Shown piece by piece: positions 1 to 9,503 of a stretch of DNA of 64,000 bases. Source of the DNA: Kappaphycus alvarezii (taxonomy: Eukaryota > Rhodophyta > Florideophyceae > Gigartinales > Solieriaceae); the NCBI GenBank assembly GCA_002205965.3, contig NADL03000239.1, forward strand, positions 1 to 64,000. Reading direction: 5' to 3'. Numbering within the stretch: position 1 is the first letter of the stretch; every line of letters begins with the position of its first letter. The notes under the pieces are model-generated. The model made no database searches, had not been told where the DNA came from, and saw only the letters and a list, made by a program, of their open reading frames with translations. The position numbers and the translations under genes were made by a program.

Positions 1-1242
1 TTCGACAGGATGATGGAGGACTGTGTTCGAAAATTGGCAGGGGGAGTACTGGATTCGGAAGTATTCCGAGAACTCCAGCTGCCGGTCACACCAAAGGAGA
101 AGAAAAAACCATCTCTTGGGATCGGACTCACCTCCGCGAAGAACATGCGGCTGTGGCGTTCTTGGCTTCTAGCTCATCATCTAGCAAGCTTTGCAAGACC
201 TTGCTCCCAACGCCTATTAAGGAACTAGGAACATACGAAGCAGCTGCAGATGCCCATCGGAGATGGTCGACCTCTTGCCTGCCGTCTAGGATTATCCCGT
301 TCAGCGTAATTTGCTCGCAAAAAACACCATCGCAAAAGACGCTGACGGACGCAATCCATGAAGCAGTGCAAGAACGAATTCCTCTTGGGGATTCGAGGAG
401 GCAGGCGTTTCGCGCGTCCTATGGCCCTCCGGAGCCAAGGAATGGGTGTATTGTCCCCCATGCCCCGGACTACAGACAAGCATTGACCCTCGAGAATTCT
501 CGGTGTGGCTTCAATACTACTGTCAAGTCCCACTTTTTCACCCTGGCACGCCATGCCCGAGAAGGAATTGCCCGGACACACTCGATGTACATGGCGATCA
601 TCTGATGCACTGCTTGCATGGAGCCCAAAGGATCAACCGACACGATCGCCAAGTAACCCTTCTCGCGAAAGACCTGGCAAGAGCTGCTCGTCATCCTGTT
701 GTAGAGCCACGCCATGGTCTCCACCGCACGAGACCAGACATCCAGGCAATGGGAAGCAGCGGAGGGACCGACTTTTTTTGATGTTACCTTCGTGAATCCC
801 CTCGCTCCCTCCAACAGAAGAGTAAGGGCCTTCAACCCAATGTCCTCTCTGAATGCGGCGCGAAATGCAAAGCAGAGAAGATATCAATCCTTTATCGCGA
901 CCTCCACCAGAGGCAGGCTCGTGCCTGTGCCAATCTCCACTCTTGGAGGTTGGCACCCGGATGCATGTGCAGTGCTAAATGACGTGGCAAGAAACGTGGC
1001 TGTGAGGGCACTGGAGACGTACGGAAAGGTTCGGGGGGTTTTGATGCAAAGGCACGCTGCAGCAGCCGTCATGTCCAATGCGGCCTGCTTGATGGCTGGC
1101 CTGAAGGTAGCATTTTAGGAAGCGTAGTTCCTTCCCCATTAGGCTGTAGGTATCCCCTTTTTGAGTCGATTGCGGTTGTCTGGAAAACCATGGGATAGGT
1201 CGGAAATATCTTCCAACAGTTAAACACCCAAACGTTTTCCCC
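1..1242 (+). mobile_element. LINE A, 3' part of RLE-type non-LTR retrotransposon, inserted in SKP1
   Basis: The element enters from the left edge. The reading frames cover the region after the reverse transcriptase. Near 150-200 there is a stretch ending in AAVAFLASSSSSSKL, typical of these elements. A zinc-binding motif of the form C-x4-C...GDH-x4-C lies around 548-612. A restriction-like endonuclease core follows, TRPDI...DVTFVNP, with spacing RPD-x(12-14)-D, around 735-810. The frame ends at 1,118, followed by about 120 bp of 3' tail ending in a T/C-rich run. Coding is interrupted by at least three frame changes, one in a T run near 775. The 3' end abuts SKP1 coding sequence at 1,243. The endonuclease would nick target DNA for target-primed reverse transcription. 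The same tail recurs in each array unit. The clade is not resolved (an R2/NeSL/CRE/Utopia-like layout). Confidence 0.85.
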
Positions 1243-1569
1243 TTTGACAAAATTGATCTGCATAGCGACATCTTTGTCAACCTCGAAAACTTCACCTTCT
1301 TTGCTTGTGAGCTTGACGGTAACCGAACTGGTATCATTGGATCGAGTCGCCGGCATTATTGACTGGCTTGGTTGTGATCCAGAAGTATCGTTGAAAATGT
1401 TACCGAGTTGGTAGTTCTTTAGAATATTGCCTTGTTCAGTTTTGGCGTCTGGTAGGAACGACGTTAGAGATGCTCCAGTATCGTTAGCGTTTTGATCTAG
1501 AAAAGCACGACAGAAAGGAGTATGAGGCAAGGCACTACCAGGGCCGCCGTCGTCTGAAAATCTTTTCAT
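1243..1569 (-). pseudogene. SKP1-like copy S1, N-terminal part only
   Basis: It matches the first half of the intact copies, from the upstream ATG (MKRFSDD) through VKLTSKEGEVFEVDKD to VAMQINFVK, where LINE A cuts in. The C-terminal half, including the F-box-binding helices, is absent from the window. It is hit twice: by LINE A in the coding region and by gypsy-1 copy 1, which begins 9 bp upstream of the ATG. It has a few substitutions relative to S4-S6, for example V for A before TVKLTS. It cannot make SKP1. Confidence 0.9.
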
Positions 1570-1577
1570 TGGCAATC

Positions 1578-2243
1578 TGATGTGCGCAAATTCGCACACG
1601 AAAAAATCTAGATGAGGACCATAATTGTATACAGTATTGGAACTGGGAAGATATTTTTACAGTTTTTGAATTTGCAAGATATTTTAAATTTAGGTGAGTG
1701 TGGCAAATTCATCGGTTGATTTTTTATTTTAGGACACGCTGTCATAGTGGATGTCAGTACAGTTCTAGGTTGTGGGTGATACTACGAGTGACTCTGAAAG
1801 GTCTATATAATGGCCACATCAATTCCCACCCCTGGCCGATGGGTGGCTGGCACGGGTATGGCGCCTAGATATTTACCTTGAGAAAATATCTTCTAATGGT
1901 CTCTCTGGTTCACACGATTCCCGTGAATGCGTTTTATGGTATTTGGTATGTTTGATTGAGACTTTAGGATTAGCCGAAAATTCTATATAAGTGTCAAGCT
2001 CCGAGTAGTAGGAAGTTGAGAGTCAACTTCAGACCAAGAAACTTTTTTCCTAAGCTGGGTCGCAGAGCATCAGTGGTAGACGCTGCCCCTATTATACTTG
2101 CTTGTAGCCCTCTCAGCTCTCTCCCATATACACTCCTTTTTATTTGTTCAACTATACCACGTAGCCACTTTTGTCGCTCGCAACACTCCGTCTTGGGGTA
2201 GTTGGTTCTAAGTATCTCTTCTCCCGACGATTTACCCCTATCA
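1578..2243 (+). repeat. 5' LTR of gypsy-1 copy 1
   Basis: It starts TGATGTG and ends CTATCA. A hairpin sits at the very 5' end, with arms TGTGCG and CGCACA around 1,581-1,598. Two TATATAA boxes (1,804-1,810 and 1,984-1,990) are candidates for the element's own promoter. It is shorter than the 3' LTR by about 52 bp because a stretch near 1,990 is absent. Confidence 0.92.
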
Positions 2244-2245
2244 TT

Positions 2246-2261
2246 TGGTACTCTTGTGGAG
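2246..2261 (+). other. Primer-binding site of gypsy-1 copy 1
   Basis: TGGTACTCTTGTGGAG lies two bases after the LTR and begins with TGG, complementary to a tRNA CCA end. Gypsy-2 has almost the same site, so both families appear to use one primer tRNA. The tRNA species was not identified. Confidence 0.7.
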
Positions 2262-2332
2262 GGGGTTGCACCCGAGGTATTCGAGTTGAGCAGTCTTAGG
2301 GAACCATTCGAGGGGATTTCTTTTCTGTAATC

Positions 2333-5300
2333 ATGGATCTCAACGCTGCTCGTATAACGTTCACAGGGGGCAAGAATGAAGATGTTGAGGAGTTTCTCTA
2401 TACATATGTCAACGTTGTGATGCGTGAGAAGGCGATGAAGAGAAGGCCGCAAGTATCTTTGCCTATCTTCATGGTGACGCAAAGCACAAATATAAGTCCA
2501 GAGTTTATCGACGGGTGGTCTCTTAACGGGAATGGGCGTAACTTCGGTGAGGTATGTGAGTGGCTTGTGAAAGAGTATGCTAAGGAGGTAGAACCAGATG
2601 AGATGATTCGTACCGCCATAGAGGCCCGGCTCAACTTCGACGATTTGTTAAGCTCATTGGTGTACTTGTGTGATCTTTATGAAAAGGCTGGGTTCAACGC
2701 CCAAGCCAAGTACGGAATGCTGCGTAAGGCGGCTATGGGGGATAAGCGGCTCTCCGATTTCCTCCTCATCAAGGGCCCTCACACTTTTGATGAACTGAAG
2801 GGTACCATAGTAGAATTTGTCAAAAATTCGGAGACGTTTCAGTCACTGAGTGAGGTACCGAGGGAAACCCGCACATCGATGTCTATCGTACATCCTGAAA
2901 AGAATTATCAAAGGCCGGCTACTAGTGCAGCGGCATTAGAATCTGTCAGGAGCGATGTCAAAAACTTGGAAGAAAGGTTGGAAACCCGATTCGATAATCG
3001 ACTTGACATGATAACCTCGCAGTTGGAAAGCCTTACTCTTACCATTAAGAAGAACCAGTCTGGGGCCCCAAGGCCGCAGAAGTCTGTTCTACTGTCACAA
3101 GCCTGGACACTTTGCAAATAGGTGTCCTGATAATCCACATAGAAACACTCGTTGTGGAAAGTGCGGTCGATATGGGCATCATGAAAGTAACTGCTGGTCT
3201 AAAGACAACAGAAGAGCAAATTTATCGGACGCAAGGAGCGAGTCAGGACCAGAGATGAAAATCTTACAAAACAGAAGGATCAAAGTTGACGGATGCCGGT
3301 AACGTATCCATCGCTGAAGAATTAGTCAAGTCAATGTGACAAAAAGGGATGGGGAAGGGAACATTTTATCGAAAAACCTAGGCTAGATTATGGAATGCTG
3401 GAGCATATCCCAGCACCTGTACCTCCTCGAACCAAGAGGTCTGATCAAGTTGTTCCAGGAGTGGGAGTCACTCCGGCCAAGAAGACGAAAAAGAGTAAGA
3501 AAGTTAAGAGTATCTCTAAGGACGTACTAGAGTATGTGAAGAGTACAATTTGGTGGCTGAGCTTGCATCGGCCCCAACTGGGATAACGTTTGGTCAACTT
3601 TTGAGGGGCGACGCAGAGGATGCGAGAAAAGAACTCAAAAAAATTATCAGGTCTAATAAGTCCGCTAAGGGTAAGAAACTGTTTCTTCAATCGGCCTCGA
3701 CAGCACCAAGACGTCTTAAGCTGGTACCAGTCAAAGTATTGGGTATGAAAACCCAAGCTCTCTTCGATTCGGGTGCTGTTCCAAACCTCATTTCAGAAAC
3801 TTTGGTGACAGATCTAGGTCTCGAAATTACTCCAACGACTCGAAAAATAACTGTAGCGGATGGAACCGTCTCAAAATGCATGGGCACTGTTGACAAGGTT
3901 TCCGTGTTCTTTGGGGACTCTAAAGTTGATGTAGACTTTCTTGTCATGCCTGATCTCCCTTTCGATGCAATCATTGGCTGCCCTACCATGGAAAGACTAG
4001 GGACATGCATTGACTTGGGCAACCAAATGGTTTCAGTTAATATTGACGGCAGAACCGTGAAGATGCCCCTGGATTTCGACAAAAGCACGCATCCTGAAGA
4101 TTTAAAAGAAACGGACAGTGAAGATTTCACTTCTAGCTATGACAGCGAAGATTCAGAACCAACTAACACTTTCGGAAGTGGAAAAGGGTACCCCCGGGGG
4201 GTAATGAACATAGAATGGGACGATTATGATTCTGGGTTTGAAACAGATGACGACTGGAATTCTAGGGTAGTTTGAACCTGAATGTGTTTCTTTTTGCGAT
4301 ATATCGAATCAAAGGACGAATTCGGAGCATGAAAGAAGATTACCTTGCAAGAAAAGAATATATCGAATTCCATATCTGAAGATGTGAGCACGACGGAAAG
4401 GTCCTTCAAAATATTGAGGTTGAGATCAAGAAGAAAAAGGGCGCCAAATGGCAGAAATCCAAGGAAAAGTGCAGCACCTTCCCGCCCCGCCTCACTGAAA
4501 ATATCCGACATGTTAACATCTTCCGAAGTAATTGCATGGAGCGTTCAGATTTAAGACAAGCAAGTGTACCGGTTACTCACTCGTTCGAACTTACCGACAC
4601 TCAACCGATTTACCACAAGCCTAGACGTCAACCGCCAAAATATGACCAATTTATCTCAGAAAATGTTACAAGTATGCTGAAAAATGATATTATTCGACCA
4701 GTTTCATCCCCATGGTCGTTTCCAGTTGTGGTCGCACCAAAGAAGGATGGAAAGCTGCGTTTTTGCGTCGATTACCGACAACTGAACCAGAGAATGATAC
4801 CCGATCGATTTCCGATTCCGAACATGGAGGAGATCCTCGAGGACCTGAAGGACGGGAGATATTTCACCTCAATTGACCTTTACACTGGCTATTGGCAGAT
4901 TCCATTGGATGAAAAATGTAAGGAAAAAACAACCTTTACCAGCAAAGCCGGTACGTTCAGGTTCGAAGTGATGCCTTTTGGTCTCATGAATGCACCAGCT
5001 ACATTCCAAAGAATGATGAACGAGGTTTTGAAAGGACTTCCATTCGCAAGAGTCTATATCGATGATGTCGTCATATTCTCAGAAACATTGGATCAGCACA
5101 TCTCGCACGTCAAGACAGTTGTGGAGAGGATATCGGAGTATAGCTTGAAAATTAAGTTGAGCAAATGCTTCTTTGCGAAAACTTCTATCCAGTTACTCGG
5201 TCATATCGTCGACCAAGAGGGAATTAGAGTGGATCCAGAGAAAACGAAAAAAATAAGTTGGCACCAAGGCCCGCTTCAAAGACGGAGGTCCGAAGCTTCT

Positions 5301-7187
5301 TAGGACTGGCCTCATATTACAGAAGATTTATCAAAGATTTCGCCAAGACTGCAGCACCGTTACATGCCAGCACTACGAAGAACGGAAAATTTTACTGGAA
5401 CAAGGAAATGGAAACTGCATTTCAGGAGCTTAAAGATAAGCTATGTGTCCCTCCAGTTCTCATGTACCCAGATTTCAAGAGACCATTCGTTGTGGAGACA
5501 GATGCCTCAGAACGGTCTTTGGGTGCCGTTTTGTCCCAAAAAGATGAAAACGGAAGACTACACCCTGTTCAATTCGCAAGCGAACTCTGAATGATGCGGA
5601 AAGGAGATACTCAGTCTGCGAGAAAGAAGCGCTAGCTGTCGTCTTCGCGCTGAAAAAGTTTCGCGTATACCTTTTATCACTCGAGAAATTTGTCTTGATA
5701 ACTGATCACCAGGCACTTAAGACAGCATTCCAAAAGAAGGATGTACATCACCGCTTGGCCCGATGGCTCGACATTTTCGCAGAATATCGGTTTGAAATTG
5801 TGTATAGACCCGGACGCAATAATCAGCCTGCCGATTACCTATCCCGCTTGAGGGATCCACTGATTCCAAATGAAAAAGCTTCGGAGGACATCGTCGGAGT
5901 CGCCGAGTTGCAGTGCCGAACGATAACGAGTACGAAGCTAATATTCACGGACTGATCAAATTCCTCGATGGACTAGAAATGAGAAAGGTTGATCTTGAAC
6001 ACAGAAATTGGGTACGCAGGAATCAAAAGGCTTTTACATTGTGGAATGGGAAACTCTTCCGGCACACTAAAGCCGGTCCCCGACTAGTGGCCCCTTTGAA
6101 AGAAAGAATGAAGATCTTGAGGACTTTCCATGATGAGCTAGGGCATTGGGATCTCGAAACAACCAAAAAATTCGTAACTGAGAGATTCTGGTGGCCCGGT
6201 ATCCATAAGGACGTCTATAATTTCGTGAAAAGCTGCGACAACTGCCAAAAATTCACTCCAATACGGAAGTATAAGACAACTCTAAGTTTTCCAGTTTCCG
6301 GTCTCTTTGAAACCTTCTCAATTGACTTTGCGGGCCCGTTCAAGGAAACTCTTCCGGAAACAAATACCTCCTTATAGGGGTGGAACATCTTACTGGATGG
6401 CCAATAGCAGTTGCAGTTGAGGAGGCAAATGCTGAGGTGGTACTGAGATTCATCGAAAAAGAAATAATTGAACCGTTTGGTCTTCCAAAAAGGATCATCT
6501 CGGATAACGCCCTTTGTTTTACTGCAACTTCACTGCTTCGTTTTTTGGAAGAAAGGGATTCAGCTGAAGACCGTTCTCGCATACGCTCCTATGTCCAACG
6601 GGAAAGCGGAGAGGATGGTTGGAACCATCAAACGAGCAATATCGAAAACTATGTCGAAGAATGAAATCCAGTGGGAAGATGCCTTACCAAAAGTGTTATA
6701 CGGCTATCGTCGAAGAAGAGGAAGAAATGGACGCTCACCATTCGAGCTAATGTACGGAAGGGCTCCTAGAATGTTACAGAGAGACATGGAAACAAATATT
6801 ATCGATGAAGAGAGTAGGGAAGTTGAACTACTGGCCACCGAAGGCTGGAGATCACACCGCGCGCTAACACAGACAAGAAATAAGGATGCAGAACCTGCAG
6901 TCAGAACCTTTTCAGTTGGCTCTAAAGTACTTGTAGTACATGGAAAAGCAATGCAGCAGGCTGTGAAGTGGCCGGCCTTCCAAACCAAGTACTCGAACCC
7001 TTGCATCGTCACGGAGGAAAGACACCCGCACTATCAGCTCTGTTCAAGCTCAGGGAAGAGATCAAGGAGGGCATCCATGCACGTCGTCTGGTCCCTTACC
7101 ATCAGAGGCCTGAAGAATTCCTTCTCACACAGGACTATGCGCAACCACGGGGCATACTCATCTTTAACTATAGAATGATTCCTATGG
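2333..7187 (+). pseudogene. gag-pol region of gypsy-1 copy 1
   Basis: Gag starts at an ATG 89 bp after the LTR (MDLNAARITFTGG). Visible parts in order: Gag capsid-like region; part of a CCHC knuckle (CGKCGRYGHHESNCW, near 3,150); protease with the D-S-G active site (near 3,770); RT with YIDDVVIFS (near 5,055); RNase H with [13 protein letters not shown] (near 5,500); integrase with the HHCC zinc region and D-D-E motifs (IDFAGP, ISDN, KAERMVG) between about 6,130 and 6,620. The gag-protease frame overlaps the RT frame by a few codons in the -1 register, an arrangement shared with copy 2 and likely native. Broken in several places; a fossil. Confidence 0.88.
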
Positions 7188-8275
7188 GAGGAAAAAGGGC
7201 CTGGGAATGGATCATCTCGATTACGCGGGACTACTACGAACTCCACGTAATCATCCATTTCTACATTAATATATGCCTATGTTTTCGTACGTTGAACGGA
7301 CCATTGCTACCTGAAGAAGATTTCCGACTATTAATAAGAGTTCTATTTTCATTCCAAAACGGAAGGTTCACGGAAGCAGGTCCAGAGTTTGTGGAGGTAA
7401 TATATCATTACTCTATAGGAAGATATGGAATGGTAGCTGCTGGAGACTTGTCGCAAACGTATCTGAATATTATCCGTCCAATTTACGTATTTCTCAAGAA
7501 CAACCAAGACGTGCGACTGAGAGGTTACGCCTTACCCCCGGATATGGAATACACTGGTCCCGTATCCTCTATGGGAACCTTACGTTTCTCCGCCACAAAT
7601 TGGGAACGTTGGAGGCGGCGAGGATCCTCCTGAAGCAGTGATGATGACCAGAGGAGGACCTTCAGGAGACAACAACCCGCCCAGAAGAGGTTCCGGTCGT
7701 CCCCCGAGAGGACCTCGTGCAGGTCCCAGTACGTCAGGAGCTGGTCGCGGCCATTCATCGGGACCGTCCACCACAACTTCATCTCTAGCTCTCCTTCACA
7801 ACCATGCACAGCATACAGTCGGAAGAAGAAGATTATCTTTTTGGCTGCGCAATATCTCCGAGGATGCGAACGATGCGCAGGTCATTTCTTATTTCATGAT
7901 AAGCATCTGTTTATGTTTTAGGGCGCTACATGGACCGCACTTATCTTACGAAGATTCGTTCTTGATGATGCGCGTCTTCTTTTCTTATCGCATCCATTCC
8001 TCCGGCATCTTCCAGAAGAGTTTGCATATCACATATATTTTTTCACTCTTGGAAGATTCGGAAGAGTCACGGAAGAAGAATGTATTCAACCCCACCTCGA
8101 TGTTATCAAACCAATATATGAGGCTATGCTACAAAGTGAGGTACCAGTAATGCGAACCTACTTTTTAGAGCATCATATTGGTAATCAGTTGCATCCGTAC
8201 CCGTTTGAGAGACCATATTTTATCAATAAGACAGCGAACACTAACGGAAGCAGAAGAAGAGCAGTGACGAGTCGG
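7188..8275 (+). pseudogene. Accessory region of gypsy-1 copy 1: two tandem copies of an unknown domain
   Basis: Directly after the integrase C-terminus lies a domain of about 125 residues (7,188 to about 7,570) with the signature I-x-I-C-x-C-F...E-D-x2-L...R-V-x-F-S-F. A related second domain follows (about 7,830-8,240), joined by a Gly/Arg/Pro/Ser-rich linker. The two resemble each other at matching positions, so the region arose by internal duplication. No known Env, chromodomain or protease signature was recognised, and I see no signal peptide or clear membrane span. The linker and second domain differ in sequence from copies 2 and 3. Function unknown. Confidence 0.75.
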
Positions 8276-8299
8276 GACGTTCGTCTTGAGCGGAGGGCG

Positions 8300-9017
8300 T
8301 GATGTGCGCAAATTCGCACACGAAAAAATCTAGATGAGGACCATGATTGTATACAGTATCGGAATTGGGAAGATATTTTTACAGTTTTTGAATTTGCAAG
8401 ATATTTTTAATTTGGGTGAGTGTGGCAAATTCATCGGTTGATTTTTTCATTTTAGGACACGCTGTCATAGTAGATGTCAGTACAGTTCCAGGTTGTGGGT
8501 GATACTACGAGTACTCTGAAAGGTCTATATAATGGCCACATCAATTCCCACCCCTGGCCGATGGTGGCTGGCATGGGTATGGCACCTAGATATTTACCTT
8601 GAGGAAATATCTTCTAATGTCTCTCTGGTTCACACGATTACCGTGAATGCGTTTTATGGTATTTGGTATGTTTGTTTGAAGACTTTTAGGGTAGCCAAAG
8701 GTCTATATAAGCCGAGTAAACTGCTTCCTTTAGTGGAGGTCAACTAAGTTGGCAGACAACTTCAAGCCAAGTCCAGAGTAGTAGGAAGTTGAGAGTCAAC
8801 TTCAGACCCAAGAAAACTTTTTCCTAAGCTGGTCGCAGAGCATCAGTGGTAGACGCTGCCCCTTTTATACTTGCTTGTAGCCCTCTCAACTCTCTCCCAT
8901 ATACACTGCTTTTTATTTGTTCAACTATACCACGGTAGCACTTCTGTCGCTCGCAACACCTCCGTCTTGGGGTAGTTGGTTCTAAGTATCTCTTCTCCCG
9001 ACGATTTACACCTATCA
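8300..9017 (+). repeat. 3' LTR of gypsy-1 copy 1
   Basis: 718 bp, TG...CA, followed by the caatc duplication. The end hairpin and TATATAA motifs of the 5' LTR are present. It is preceded by the purine-rich run GAGCGGAGGGCG, the expected plus-strand primer. Confidence 0.92.
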
Positions 9018-9238
9018 CAATCTAAACTGAATTGTACGGTACAATTGAATGCAAGTTTATACGTACAGTAGGGCGTTTGACCATTGCATCACTCGTAGTA
9101 AACCAACTTCAACCCATTTCACCCGAACGTCAGTGGTTACCCTACTTACAGTAGTCCTCGTCTGCGATTGCTGTTATCAAGAAAGTAAAGTATACCAACC
9201 CATTCAGGTAAACCCCAAACACCCCAACCTGTTGCTGT
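9018..9238. other. Array spacer, first part, between gypsy-1 copy 1 and gypsy-2
   Basis: Non-coding unit sequence continuing from the S1 5' leader. It includes the 17-bp palindrome AATTGTACGGTACAATT (9,030-9,046) and the first degenerate repeat block of the spacer. It ends in the gctgt duplication (9,234-9,238) at the gypsy-2 junction. Confidence 0.85.
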
Positions 9239-9461
9239 TGTGAGCTCCACGTGTACGCCTGTACACGTGTGCTCGCTCTTGCCTGTATCGCGGCGCTGAT
9301 AATGGACTGGCGCGGGGTTTGTATTGAGTGGAAGGGAGGAGGGAAGCGGACGGGGGCGGCGAAAAAACTGAGTGTGTTTTTGTTTTAGTTTTGTTGAGTG
9401 ATCTACCTATTTTTGCGCATCCGGGCGCTGGAGGAAAGGCGGACAAAAGTAGCCGCTTTCA
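9239..9461 (+). repeat. 5' LTR of gypsy-2
   Basis: TG...CA, 223 bp. Near its start is a hairpin with 9-bp arms CACGTGTAC and GTACACGTG separated by GCCT (9,248-9,269), flanked by a further GAGC/GCTC pairing. Each arm contains a CACGTG core, in one orientation or the other, so it may be a transcription-factor site, a terminal structure, or both. Confidence 0.92.
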
Positions 9462-9462
9462 T

Positions 9463-9479
9463 TGGTACTCTCGTGGAGG
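9463..9479 (+). other. Primer-binding site of gypsy-2
   Basis: TGGTACTCTCGTGGAGG lies one base after the LTR. It differs from the gypsy-1 site at one position over 16, which implies the same primer tRNA. Confidence 0.7.
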
Positions 9480-9503
9480 GTAATTTGTCTGTTGTTAGAC
9501 AGG

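Larger units (their letters stand above)
1578..9017 (+). mobile_element. Ty3/gypsy LTR element, gypsy-1 family, copy 1 (fossil)
   Basis: It is bounded by a 5-bp target duplication caatc (1,573-1,577 and 9,018-9,022). Its termini are TG...CA, with LTRs at 1,578-2,243 and 8,300-9,017. The internal order is primer-binding site, gag, protease, RT, RNase H, integrase, then a duplicated accessory domain and a purine-rich tract (about 8,289-8,299) before the 3' LTR. RT before integrase makes it Ty3/gypsy. It is broken in roughly eight to ten places. Its LTRs differ by about 50 bp in length plus scattered changes, so it is older than copies 2 and 3 and belongs to a distinct subfamily. It lies immediately 5' of the S1 start codon. 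Confidence 0.93.

Noticed and set aside
7188-8275. Gypsy-1 accessory region as an envelope gene
   Set aside because: No signal peptide, no convincing transmembrane anchor, no furin-type site, and it follows the integrase closely; the hydrophobic ICLCF segments are short and repeated once per domain.
9462-9503. Gypsy-2 Gag start at the primer-binding site
   Set aside because: The codon there is TTG inside the primer site; the first ATG (MSESTLLFDG) at 9,504 fits.
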